Positions 1 through 7,732 of a DNA stretch of 42,369 bases are shown piece by piece. The DNA lies in the NCBI GenBank assembly GCA_965368175.1, contig CBDULX010000003.1, forward strand, positions 1 to 42,369. Reading direction: 5' to 3'. A program made the position numbers and the translations under genes. Within the stretch, counting starts at the first letter, position 1; each line of letters begins with the position of its first letter. The stretch is from CBDULX01 sp965368175. GTDB taxonomy: Bacteria > Pseudomonadota > Gammaproteobacteria > SZUA-229. The notes beneath the pieces were generated by a model. That model did not search any database. It was not told the origin of the DNA and was given only the letters and a program-made list of their open reading frames with translations.

Positions 1-305
1 AGCGGAACACCTCGGGGCGCTTGTCGGCCCAGGCCTTCGCCAGCTCGCCCGAGCGGTGGGGCGAGCCGTCGTTGACGAAGATCACCTCAAGATGCTTCAA
101 TCCGCCACGCTGGCGCAGCACGCTATGGACGAAATCATCCAGATACTCCTCGACCTTGTAGATCGCCACGACCATCGAGAAGGTCTGCGGCGAAGCGGAG
201 CGTAGCTGCAGCCAACCGATCAGGTCGCGATCCTTGATGTATCGCCGGGTGGACCAGACTTTCGTGAGGGCCTGGATGATCGTCTTGCGAATGTCGCGGA
301 GCATG
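1..305 (-). CDS. Family 2 glycosyltransferase, N-terminal part (runs off left edge)
   Basis: Reading the minus strand from an ATG at 305 gives an uninterrupted frame to the window edge, about 101 residues. After a basic N-terminus (MLRDIRKTI) there is the start of a GT-A fold: FSMVVAIYKVEEYLDDFVHSV, then LEVIFVNDGSP, which is the first beta strand and nucleotide-binding DGS motif of GT2 enzymes. Such enzymes transfer a sugar from a nucleotide-sugar to polysaccharide or polymer acceptors on the cytoplasmic face. The C-terminal part is outside the window, so acceptor and donor cannot be inferred. The codon choice is strongly GC-rich, like the neighbouring EamA gene and unlike everything right of 1264. 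It lies downstream of the EamA gene on the same strand, about 90 bp away. Confidence 0.8.
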
Positions 306-395
306 CTGCCCACCTATGGTCAGAGGTCGATTGCCGTGGCTGGAACGATGCTGAAAGGCTTGGCGGTTGAACGTGGGCGGTGCGCCGCCCGTCGC

Positions 396-1262
396 TCAGC
401 GGGTCTGGCGCGACATCTGCACGGCCAGGATGCCGCCGGCAATGATGATGACACCCAGGATGTCGGCCCAGCCAAGCCGTTCGCCCAACAGGGCGGCGGC
501 AATCGCCACGCCGAAGAACGGGTTGAGAAAGTGGAACGTGGCCGCCTTGACCGCGCCGATGCGCCCGACCAGCACGAACCAGACCCATGTGGCCAGAACG
601 CCGGGGACAAGCGTCGTGTAGGCAAAGGCGCCCAGAAGGCGCGGGGTCCAGTTCACGGCGAACTCCTCGAACATGAGCGAGGCGACGGCAAGGATCGCCG
701 CGCCGACGAACATCTGGAGCCCGACGATCATCATGACATTCCCGCCCGAAGAGGCCCCGCGCACCGTCAGCGTGGCCGCCGTCAGCGCAAGCGCCGCGAT
801 GAAACACAGCGCAAGGCCCACGATATCGACCCCGCCCGACAGACGCGCGCCCATGATCACGGCAACGCCGATCACCCCCGCGAACAGGCCGGTCAGGCCG
901 AGCGGGCGCAGCCTTTCGTTGAACAGCAGCCAGCCGAAGAAGGCCACCATCAGTGGCATGGTCGATGCGATGATCGAGGCAAGCGACGCCTCGATCCATT
1001 GCATCGCGACGAAGTTGAGTCCGAGGTAAATGGCGTTCTGGCACAGCCCGAACACGAACGTCGCGCGCCACTGTGCGCGGGTCAGCCGGCAGGTCTGCCC
1101 AAGCGCCAGGGCGATGCCGACGCCGATCATGCCGGAAATGAGGAACCGGATGGCCAATGACGCCAACGGTGGCGCGTCGGCGACGATCATGCGCGCCGAC
1201 GTGAACGCGGAAGACCACATCAGGGCAAAGGCGAGGCCCATGCCGATTGCGCGCAAGTCCAT
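396..1262 (-). CDS. EamA/DMT-family membrane transporter (RhaT/YdcZ-like)
   Basis: This 288-residue protein consists almost entirely of hydrophobic helices, about ten, arranged as two EamA repeats. The first repeat begins GMGLAFALMWSSAFTSARM and the second begins near GLALCFIAALALTAATLTVRG. Typical DMT signatures include the FVAMQWIEASLASII segment at the end of repeat 1 and PFFGVAIAAALLGERLGWADILG near the C-terminus. Members of the drug/metabolite transporter superfamily export small metabolites or amino acids; the substrate is unknown here. The start MDLRAIGMG is at 1262, only a base or two from the abrupt change to a different genome style at about 1263, so no native upstream region is present. 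Composition is visibly GC-rich. The overlapping plus-strand frames are shadows. Confidence 0.9.
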   Translation of the reverse strand: MDLRAIGMGLAFALMWSSAFTSARMIVADAPPLASLAIRFLISGMIGVGIALALGQTCRLTRAQWRATFVFGLCQNAIYLGLNFVAMQWIEASLASIIASTMPLMVAFFGWLLFNERLRPLGLTGLFAGVIGVAVIMGARLSGGVDIVGLALCFIAALALTAATLTVRGASSGGNVMMIVGLQMFVGAAILAVASLMFEEFAVNWTPRLLGAFAYTTLVPGVLATWVWFVLVGRIGAVKAATFHFLNPFFGVAIAAALLGERLGWADILGVIIIAGGILAVQMSRQTR

Positions 1263-1263
1263 G

Positions 1264-1395
1264 TTGCTCGATGGTCAGGTACAGATATTAAAAGGCCTGG
1301 AGTCCGGTGCACGCATTATGGTGTACAGCAAGCAGGAACTGAGCAGTCGTAGTCGCATCAGCATTGTCGATCATCTGGTGGACGCTGCACCATGA
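1264..1395 (+). pseudogene. C-terminal remnant of an HlyD/MacA-type periplasmic adaptor
   Basis: The last 44 codons before the permease read LLDGQVQILKGLESGARIMV then YSKQELSSRSRISIVDHLVD. This is the usual C-terminal end of a membrane-fusion (adaptor) protein, where a GxVEVLSGLKxGDxVVVY pattern is common. The frame remains open upstream into the foreign segment, but that part is the antisense of the EamA gene and does not encode adaptor sequence. The adaptor is therefore cut at about 1263. The stop overlaps the permease start in an ATGA, so the original operon was adaptor-permease-ATPase. Either the rest of the gene is missing through an assembly join or it was truly interrupted. Confidence 0.75.
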
Positions 1396-2576
1396 TCAGT
1401 CTTGCGGGCCGCGACGTTATCCATGCCTGGGGCAAGTTCGTCTTCACTGGCATGGGGCTGGGTTTACTCATCGGCGTCACCCTGACCATGGCCGGTGTTT
1501 ACCGTGGCATGGTGGATGATGCCAAAGTGCTATTGAATAACAGTGGCGCCGATCTGTGGGTGGTGCAGAAAGACACCCTCGGCCCCTATGCTGAATCCTC
1601 CAGCCTGTATGATGATGTGTATCGCAGTATCCTTAGTATGCCGGGGGTGGCCCAGGCCGCCAATGTCACCTACCTCACCATGCAGGTTCGCCAGGGCACC
1701 CGTGATGTCCGGGCCATGGTGGTTGGTATCGTCCCCGGTGGTCCGGGTGCTCCCAGCTATCTGGTAGCCGGCCGACAAATTACCCGCAGTCATTATGAAG
1801 CAGTGGCCGATGTGGCCACCGGTTTCAAACTGGGACAGGTCATACACATACGCCGCAGTAATTACACCATTATTGGTCTGACCCGCCGTATGGTGTCTTC
1901 CGGTGGCGATCCTATGATATTTATTCCACTCAGAGATGCACAGGAAGCCCAGTTCCTGAAAGACAACGATGCCATTATCAGCCAGCGTAACCGCACCTCG
2001 AACAACCCGGCTTTCAACCAGCCCGATGTACTGAATGCGGTAATTGATACCCAGAGCAGTAATCCCTATGTCAATGCCGTGCTTGTGCAGATCAAGTCCG
2101 ACTACAGTCCAGAACAGGTAGCCGAACCCATTCGTCGCTGGAAACGTCTGCAGGTTTATACCCGCGCTCAAATGGAAGAAATCCTGGTGGCCAAGCTGAT
2201 TGCTACCTCATCGAAACAGATCGGCATGTTTCTGGTGATTCTTGCCATCGTGAGTGCGGCCATAGTCGCCTTCATTATCTACACCCTGACCATGGGTAAA
2301 ATTCGGGAAATCGCCGTACTAAAACTCATCGGCACCCGTAATCGCACTATCGCCAGCATGATCATGCAACAGGCGGTGGGGCTGGGCATCATTGGCTTTT
2401 TTGTGGGTAAAATATCGGCCACCTTCTGGGCCCCCCTGTTCCCCAAATATGTATTGCTGGAACCCGGGGATGCCCTGCGAGGATTTCTAGCCGTGGTGAT
2501 TATTTGCATTCTGGCCAGTGTGCTGGCAATTCGAGCGGCCCTCAAGGTGGATCCCGCCGAAGCGATTGGTGGTTAA
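1392..2576 (+). CDS. ABC exporter permease, MacB/FtsX (DevC-like) family
   Basis: A 394-residue permease. It has one N-terminal membrane helix (FVFTGMGLGLLIGVTLTMAG, about 14-33), a long periplasmic domain of the MacB core type (about 40-270), and three C-terminal helices with the FtsX domain (IGMFLVILAIVSAAIVAFII, then GLGIIGFFVG, then FLAVVIICILASVLAIRA). It ends with KVDPAEAIGG, the usual ending of MacB/LolC-type permeases. With the ATPase it would form a type VII, mechanotransmission ABC transporter that works with a periplasmic adaptor, represented here only by its C-terminal tail. The start ATG overlaps the adaptor stop by four bases, and the ATPase begins one base after this stop. The substrate (peptide, lipid or other) is not readable from the sequence. 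Confidence 0.88.
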   Translation: MISLAGRDVIHAWGKFVFTGMGLGLLIGVTLTMAGVYRGMVDDAKVLLNNSGADLWVVQKDTLGPYAESSSLYDDVYRSILSMPGVAQAANVTYLTMQVRQGTRDVRAMVVGIVPGGPGAPSYLVAGRQITRSHYEAVADVATGFKLGQVIHIRRSNYTIIGLTRRMVSSGGDPMIFIPLRDAQEAQFLKDNDAIISQRNRTSNNPAFNQPDVLNAVIDTQSSNPYVNAVLVQIKSDYSPEQVAEPIRRWKRLQVYTRAQMEEILVAKLIATSSKQIGMFLVILAIVSAAIVAFIIYTLTMGKIREIAVLKLIGTRNRTIASMIMQQAVGLGIIGFFVGKISATFWAPLFPKYVLLEPGDALRGFLAVVIICILASVLAIRAALKVDPAEAIGG

Positions 2577-2577
2577 T

Positions 2578-3288
2578 ATGAACGATAGAGGTATTCACAT
2601 TGAAGGAATGCGCAAACGTTATGGCGAAGGTGATACCGCGGTAGAAGCGCTGAAAGACGTCAACATGAAAGTGCTGCCCGGTGAAGTGGTCGGATTAATC
2701 GGCCCCTCGGGTTCCGGCAAGAGCACCTTGCTCAAATGCCTGGGGGCGGTGATTGAACCCACTGCAGGCCGCATGACACTTGGTAAGGATATTATTTATC
2801 AGGATCGCTGGCGGATAAAAGATTTACGCGCCTTACGTCGTGACAAGATTGGGTTCGTGTTTCAGGCGCCTTATCTCATCCCGTTTCTGGATGTCACCGA
2901 CAATGTTGCCCTGCTGCCTATGCTGGCTGGACACAAGAACGGTGAATCTCGTCAGCGAGCTGTTGAATTACTGGAGGCGCTGGACGTGGCCCACCGTGCC
3001 AAAGCCATGCCTTCCCAGCTATCCGGTGGTGAACAGCAACGAGTGGCCATTGCCCGCGCCCTGGTGAATCAGCCACCGGTGATTCTGGCCGATGAACCCA
3101 CCGCCCCCCTGGACAGTGAACGTGCCATGGCGGTGATACGCATCCTGAACAAAATGGCCCAGCAGTACCAGACCGCTATTATCGTGGTCACCCATGATGA
3201 AAAAATAATCCCGACCTTCAAACGTATTTATCATATTCGAGACGGTCGTACCCACGAAGAAGCCGGTGAAGGTCGGCCATTTGATTAA
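2578..3288 (+). CDS. ABC exporter ATP-binding protein (LolD/MacB/DevA type)
   Basis: A 236-residue ATPase subunit that should energise the adjacent FtsX-family permease at the inner membrane. It has all the motifs: Walker A GPSGSGKST (about residues 42-50), Q-loop FVFQAPYLIPFLDV, signature LSGGEQQRVAIARAL, Walker B VILADEPT, and the switch histidine in VVTHD. The D-loop region reads APLDSERA rather than the more common AALDSxxA. I chose the ATG at 2578 (MNDRGIHIEGM) because it directly follows the permease stop at 2576; a longer frame from 2518 would overlap the permease. It is the third gene of the adaptor-permease-ATPase operon and is followed 27 bp later by a secreted protein gene. Confidence 0.92.
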   Translation: MNDRGIHIEGMRKRYGEGDTAVEALKDVNMKVLPGEVVGLIGPSGSGKSTLLKCLGAVIEPTAGRMTLGKDIIYQDRWRIKDLRALRRDKIGFVFQAPYLIPFLDVTDNVALLPMLAGHKNGESRQRAVELLEALDVAHRAKAMPSQLSGGEQQRVAIARALVNQPPVILADEPTAPLDSERAMAVIRILNKMAQQYQTAIIVVTHDEKIIPTFKRIYHIRDGRTHEEAGEGRPFD

Positions 3289-3315
3289 ACATATTTACAC
3301 AGGAGCAAGAGCACC

Positions 3316-3807
3316 ATGACATTACATCACAGAATATTCACTGTAATTATCAGCAGCTGTATATCTTTGGCATTTACTAGCCCAATACAGGCAGAAACCG
3401 GAGTTATCGATCACCATAATCACGATACACATGCTGCCTCAGGACTCAGTCTCGACCAGGGTAAAAAATGGCAAACCGATGCACCACTCCGCAAGGGCAT
3501 GCAAAGCATCAATGATGCGGTTAAAAAAGCCGTGCCTGCATTTCATCATGATGTGCTGACCAGTAAAGAGGCTGAACAACTGGCTAAACAGGTTAATGAT
3601 CAGGTGACCTATCTGGTGACCAATTGCAAACTGGAGCCCCAGGCGGATGCTGTTTTGCATGTGCTGATCGGAGAATTATTAAGCAGCGCCGAAAAGCTGT
3701 CTAAAGACCCCTTATCAAACCGGGGCATGCCAGGCCTGGTAAAAGTACTACAACTATACCCAGTCTACTTTGATCATCAGGGATGGAAGGGCGTTACTGA
3801 CGAGTGA
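3316..3807 (+). CDS. Secreted His-rich protein, DnrO-like (function unknown)
   Basis: A 163-residue protein with a clear signal peptide: MTLHHRIF, then a hydrophobic stretch, ending SPIQA|ETG around residue 27. The mature N-terminus is His-rich (VIDHHNHDTHAA), which suggests metal binding. The remainder is helical, with LSLDQGKKWQTDAPLRKGMQ and CKLEPQADAVLHVLIGELL, and ends YPVYFDHQGWKGV. This layout resembles small periplasmic proteins annotated DnrO in pseudomonads; that link is from memory and not tested. A Shine-Dalgarno AGGAGC precedes the start, and the gene lies 27 bp after the ABC ATPase gene, so it is probably the last gene of that operon. A role as periplasmic partner of the exporter, perhaps for a metal, is inference. 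Confidence 0.7.
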   Translation: MTLHHRIFTVIISSCISLAFTSPIQAETGVIDHHNHDTHAASGLSLDQGKKWQTDAPLRKGMQSINDAVKKAVPAFHHDVLTSKEAEQLAKQVNDQVTYLVTNCKLEPQADAVLHVLIGELLSSAEKLSKDPLSNRGMPGLVKVLQLYPVYFDHQGWKGVTDE

Positions 3808-3882
3808 TTGTATGCAAAACTTACGCTGATCAAAACTATAAATGATTGTGTTAGCTATCAACCACAAACGATTAACTATTTT

Positions 3883-4068
3883 TTATTTAGCTTCATTTCT
3901 GGTTTTACCGCAGCGCAGGCATTTATAAACCGTGACCAGTTTTCCCCGTTTGCTGTCGAACACCTGGTCCTTGTCGATTTGCCATTTGTGAAAACCACGC
4001 AGACACAAAGTGTTGCCTTTGTGCTTTTCGGAGGGTTTCTTTTTTTTGAAGGGAAGTATTTCGGCCAT
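3883..4068 (-). CDS. Small zinc-ribbon-like protein (61 aa), function unknown
   Basis: A short, very basic protein starting MAEILPFKKKKPSEKHKGNT. Cys22, His27 and the pair Cys50/Cys53 (KCLRCGKTR) could form one zinc site of the zinc-ribbon kind. I recall similar 55-65-residue proteins with the HKGNTLC...GFHKW...VYKCxRCG pattern in other gammaproteobacteria, which supports a real conserved gene, but I know no function. It lies on the same strand downstream of hisD, separated by a repeat-rich spacer of about 180 bp, and faces the plus-strand secreted protein gene convergently. A second minus-strand frame and a plus-strand frame over the same DNA look like shadows. Confidence 0.65.
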   Translation of the reverse strand: MAEILPFKKKKPSEKHKGNTLCLRGFHKWQIDKDQVFDSKRGKLVTVYKCLRCGKTRNEAK

Positions 4069-4077
4069 TGGAAAAAT

Positions 4078-4258
4078 AGTTATAAGTTATAAGTTTCAAG
4101 TTAAGAGCGTAAGCCCTTGAGAAGATGGACAATCCCACGAAAACGGAAATCCAGTATCTCATTAAGGCACTGGACTCCTGGGCCTAACTACAGCTCACAC
4201 GGAATGACGGCAAGTTAAGTGTTTTTAACTTGCAACTTACAACTTAAAACTTTCAACT
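4078..4258. repeat. Degenerate intergenic repeat cluster (AACTT-type tandem repeats around a repeat-like core)
   Basis: On the left, about 4078-4105 reads agttataagttataagttt then caagttaag. On the right, about 4223-4258 reads ttttaacttgcaacttacaa then cttaaaactttcaact. They are inverted, degenerate copies of a 7-bp unit of the type (A)AACTT(G/A). The segment between them contains aaacggaaatccagtatctc and ggactcctgggcc...ggaatgacgg, resembling the common TGGATTCCCGC...GCGGGAATGACGG-type dispersed palindrome in worn form. The right copy runs to the very end of hisD. Confidence 0.5.
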
Positions 4259-5551
4259 CTTTATCCTGTATTCCGCCGAGCGGGCATGAGCCATCAAGCC
4301 CTCACCCCGAGCCAGCACCGACGCGGTTTTCCCGAGCACGGAAGCGCCTTCGGCTGAGCAGTTGATCAGGCTGGAGCGTTTCTGAAAATCATACACGCCC
4401 AGGGGCGAAGAGAATCTTGCCGTGCGCGAGGTTGGTAATACATGATTGGGACCGGCACAGTAATCACCCAGGGCTTCGGCGGTGTAGCGACCCATGAAGA
4501 TAGCGCCGGCATGGCGAACTTTTTTCAACCATAGATCAGGATCATCCATAGACAATTCCAGATGCTCGGGGGCGATGTAGTTAGCCACTTCTATGGCCTG
4601 ATCCATATTCTCAGCAGTAATCAGCACACCACGGTCTTTCATAGACGCTCGGATAATTTCATTCCGAGGCATTTCCTCAATCAGCTTGTCGATGCTGGCT
4701 TTTACCTGCGCCACATAAGCCGCATCCGGGCACACCAGAATTGACTGTGCATCTTCATCATGCTCGGCCTGGGAAAACAGATCCATAGCAATCCAGTCGG
4801 GGTCGGTTTTGCCATCACAGATAACACAGATTTCCGAAGGGCCGGCAATCATGTCTATGCCGACAGCACCGAACACCATGCGTTTGGCAGTGGCCACATA
4901 AATATTACCGGGGCCGACAATTTTATCCACCTGGGGTATGGTTTCAGTGCCATAGGCCAATGCGGCCACGGCCTGAGCACCACCGATGGCAAACACACGA
5001 TCAACGCCGGCAATGGCTGCGGCACTCAACACCAGATCATTCACTTCACCGTCCGGGGTCGGCACTACCATGATCAGTTCCGGCACGCCGGCCACTTTGG
5101 CCGGAATAGCATTCATCAGTACTGAAGATGGATAGGCAGCCTTGCCACCGGGCACATAAAGCCCCACCCTGTCCATCGCGGTTACCTGCTGGCCCAGCAC
5201 CGTGCCATCGGCTTCGGTGTAAGTCCAGGACTCCATAGTCTGATGTTCGGCATAGGCACGAACCCGTTCCGCTGCAATCTCCAGCGCCTGACGCTGATCT
5301 TCCGGGATGGCTTTAAGTGCTGCCTTCAGGCGTTCCGGTGCAATTTCCAGTTCACTAAAGTCTTTAACATTGAGTCGATCAAACTTGTTGGTGTATTCAA
5401 CCACCGCAGCATCACCTTTCTGCCGCACATTCTTGATCACCTCATTCACCACATTAAAGACCTGATCGTTAGATACCGAGTCCCAGGCCAGCAAAGCATC
5501 GAGTTGTGACCAGAAATCTACGTCCTGAGTGTTGAGCTGCCTTATATTCAT
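4253..5551 (-). CDS. hisD: Histidinol dehydrogenase
   Basis: A full-length 432-residue HisD, which catalyses the last two oxidations of histidine synthesis (L-histidinol to L-histidine, NAD-dependent, zinc enzyme). Recognisable family blocks are LYVPGGKAAYPSSVLMNAIP, VDKIVGPGNIYVATAKRMVFG, IDMIAGPSEICVI, the active-site region FSQAEHDEDAQSIL with its His-Asp-Glu, YIAPEHLEL containing the catalytic histidine, and GDYCAGPNHVLPT near the C-terminus. The start codon overlaps the hisG stop by four bases (ATGA), so hisG and hisD are translationally coupled. The expected next gene, hisC, is not present; a repeat cluster and a zinc-ribbon-like gene follow instead. Confidence 0.97.
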   Translation of the reverse strand: MNIRQLNTQDVDFWSQLDALLAWDSVSNDQVFNVVNEVIKNVRQKGDAAVVEYTNKFDRLNVKDFSELEIAPERLKAALKAIPEDQRQALEIAAERVRAYAEHQTMESWTYTEADGTVLGQQVTAMDRVGLYVPGGKAAYPSSVLMNAIPAKVAGVPELIMVVPTPDGEVNDLVLSAAAIAGVDRVFAIGGAQAVAALAYGTETIPQVDKIVGPGNIYVATAKRMVFGAVGIDMIAGPSEICVICDGKTDPDWIAMDLFSQAEHDEDAQSILVCPDAAYVAQVKASIDKLIEEMPRNEIIRASMKDRGVLITAENMDQAIEVANYIAPEHLELSMDDPDLWLKKVRHAGAIFMGRYTAEALGDYCAGPNHVLPTSRTARFSSPLGVYDFQKRSSLINCSAEGASVLGKTASVLARGEGLMAHARSAEYRIKS

Positions 5552-6180
5552 GACTTAACCGCCTTACGCATTTGTTCAACCATGGTCTGAATACGATCAT
5601 GCTTCATTTTCAATGAAGCCTTGTTCACCACCAGACGCGAACTGACATCGGCAATGTGATCGATCGGTTTCAGACCATTGGCTTTGAGAGTATTACCAGT
5701 ATCCACCACATCCACAATCAAATCCGACAGACCTACTATCGGTCCCAGCTCCATTGAGCCATATAACTTGATCACTTCGACCTGCTGCCCCTGTTCGGCA
5801 AAATAGCGGCGCGCCACATTGACAAACTTGGTGGCCACCCGGAGGCGTCCGCCATGGTGCTTAAAATTATTCATGCCCGCAGTCATCAGTTTGCAGCGGG
5901 CGATATTCAGGTCCACCAGCTCATAAAGGCCTTCACCGCCATGCTCCATCAGCACGTCCTTACCCGCCACACCAAGATCAGCTGCGCCGTACTGCACATA
6001 AGTAGGCACATCGGTGGCGCGAATAATCACCAGCTTAACGTCATCCTGGTTAGTGTCCAGGATCAACTTACGGCTTTTTTCCGGATCGTCTTTCGGAGAA
6101 ATACCTGCCGCGTCCAGTAACGGCAGGGTCTCTTTGAATATACGCCCTTTGGACAGGGCGATGGTTATAGTGTTATTCAT
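5548..6180 (-). CDS. hisG: ATP phosphoribosyltransferase, short form (HisG(S))
   Basis: A 210-residue enzyme for the first step of histidine synthesis (ATP plus PRPP to phosphoribosyl-ATP). It starts ITIALSKGRIFKETLPLLDAAG and has the PRPP-binding loop LIVDVVDTGNTLKANGL. The length is that of the short form, which lacks the C-terminal ACT-like regulatory domain and, in characterised organisms, needs the HisZ regulatory subunit. hisZ is not in this window, so it should be elsewhere in the genome. The gene lies 24 bp downstream of murA and overlaps hisD by four bases; murA-hisG-hisD is a usual gammaproteobacterial order. Confidence 0.97.
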   Translation of the reverse strand: MNNTITIALSKGRIFKETLPLLDAAGISPKDDPEKSRKLILDTNQDDVKLVIIRATDVPTYVQYGAADLGVAGKDVLMEHGGEGLYELVDLNIARCKLMTAGMNNFKHHGGRLRVATKFVNVARRYFAEQGQQVEVIKLYGSMELGPIVGLSDLIVDVVDTGNTLKANGLKPIDHIADVSSRLVVNKASLKMKHDRIQTMVEQMRKAVKS

Positions 6181-6204
6181 TGCACTCTATATTCTATGTT
6201 GTAC

Positions 6205-7464
6205 TCAGCCCGGAACCCGGCGGATTTTAGCCCCCAGATAGGACAGTTTTTCTTCAATCAGCTCATAACCACGGTCGATATGATATATGCGCTGTACCGC
6301 TGTTTCACCTTTTGCCATCAATCCAGCCAGAATCAGGCTGGCGGATGCACGCAAATCGGTAGCCATTACAGGTGCGCCAGTCAAACCTTCCACACCGCGT
6401 ATTATAGCCGTATTTCCTTCCACTTCGATGTCAGCACCCATACGTTGCAGCTCCTGCACGTGCATAAAGCGGTTTTCAAATATGGTTTCCACCACTGTAC
6501 CCGTGCCATCGGCGATGGCATTAAGGGCAGTGAACTGGGCCTGCATATCGGTCGGGAATGCGGGATAGGGAGCTGTGCGGATATTCACCGGCTTAGGCCG
6601 TTGTCCGTGCATATCCAGGGAAACCCAGTTTTCCCCAACCTCAATCTCCGCGCCGGCTTCTTTTAACTTATCCAGAACCGAGTCCAGGATATAGGGATTG
6701 GTATTTTTCAGTTTTACCATGCCACCGGTAATAGCGGCCGCGATCAGGAAGGTGCCCGTTTCGATACGATCCGGAACCACCCGGTAGCGGGTACCGTGAA
6801 GGCGCTCGACACCTTCGATGGTAATGGTGTCGGTGCCGGCACCGGAGATTTTGGCCCCCATGGCAATCAGGAAATTAGCCAGATCCACCACTTCCGGTTC
6901 ACGGGCAGCATTTTCAAGCAAGGTTGTGCCTTTGGCCAGTGCCGCCGCCATCATCAGGTTTTCAGTACCGGTTACGGTGACCAGGTCCATTACGATTCTG
7001 GCACCCTGCAGGCGATCGGCACGGGCATAGATATATCCGTTCTTCACTTCAATCTCAGCCCCCATATCCTGCAATCCCTTGATATGGATATTTACCGGTC
7101 GAGAACCAATGGCACAACCACCGGGCAGAGATACCTCGGCATAACCATAGCGAGCCAGTAGCGGCCCCAGCACCAGAATGGAGGAACGCATGGTCTTCAC
7201 CAGATCATAAGGTGCTACCTGGGAATTAATAGTCGATGTATCCACTTCCACACTCATGGTTTCATCAATTACTACGGTGACACCCATGCTCCCCAGTAAA
7301 GCCACCGTGGTGGTCACATCCTGTAAATGTGGCACATTTTCCACCACTGTGGGCCCATCCGACAGCAGCGTGGCCGCCAGGATAGGTAATACTGCATTTT
7401 TCGCACCGGAGATACGTATCTCGCCCCGCAGGGTAGTGCCACCCTGAATGAGTAACTTATTCAT
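6205..7464 (-). CDS. murA: UDP-N-acetylglucosamine 1-carboxyvinyltransferase
   Basis: A full-length 419-residue MurA, which transfers enolpyruvate from PEP to UDP-GlcNAc, the first committed step of peptidoglycan synthesis in the cytoplasm. The N-terminus MNKLLIQGGTTLRGEIRISG AKNA contains the conserved Lys-Asn. The active-site loop LPGGCAIGSRPVNIH has cysteine at about residue 117, so the fosfomycin-reactive residue is present. Further blocks are GTENLMMAAALA, RIETGTFLIAAAITGG and AYPAFPTDMQAQ. It is the first gene of a murA-hisG-hisD run. Upstream there is a 268-bp gap where ibaG (BolA family) and mlaB would normally be. Confidence 0.98.
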   Translation of the reverse strand: MNKLLIQGGTTLRGEIRISGAKNAVLPILAATLLSDGPTVVENVPHLQDVTTTVALLGSMGVTVVIDETMSVEVDTSTINSQVAPYDLVKTMRSSILVLGPLLARYGYAEVSLPGGCAIGSRPVNIHIKGLQDMGAEIEVKNGYIYARADRLQGARIVMDLVTVTGTENLMMAAALAKGTTLLENAAREPEVVDLANFLIAMGAKISGAGTDTITIEGVERLHGTRYRVVPDRIETGTFLIAAAITGGMVKLKNTNPYILDSVLDKLKEAGAEIEVGENWVSLDMHGQRPKPVNIRTAPYPAFPTDMQAQFTALNAIADGTGTVVETIFENRFMHVQELQRMGADIEVEGNTAIIRGVEGLTGAPVMATDLRASASLILAGLMAKGETAVQRIYHIDRGYELIEEKLSYLGAKIRRVPG

Positions 7465-7732
7465 TAATATTGAACCTGAAAGATTATTGTAGCCCTATGC
7501 CCGACCACTGAATTGATGGGTAATAGCGACATACCATGCCCGGGCAAAAACCCGCCATAGTTCGGTGACGTTATGATACTTGATTTACCACCCTCATTGC
7601 TGGACCTTTTTCATCCAATCCAGAAAAAATGCCCTTAATGGGGGTGTGAGCAGCTGATTTTGACCGGAAAATCTGAAAAATAAAGAATCAGCCAGCAACG
7701 CCAGTTGCCCTGCTAGCTGACACTATTATGTA

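Noticed and set aside
220..1218. Long ORFs on both strands over the EamA gene (for example a 332-residue Arg/His-rich frame and a 308-residue plus-strand frame)
   Set aside because: They are shadow frames typical of GC-rich DNA; composition is Arg/His/Ala-biased with no family pattern, while the 396-1262 frame gives a clean ten-helix transporter.
1030..1395. A 121-residue plus-strand ORF crossing the junction at about 1262
   Set aside because: Its first two thirds are antisense to the EamA gene and only the last 44 codons are real adaptor sequence; it is a fusion caused by the junction.
7465..7732. A hidden ibaG/mlaB remnant between mlaC and murA
   Set aside because: I read the minus-strand frames; the longest open stretch (about 40 codons) shows no BolA or STAS pattern.
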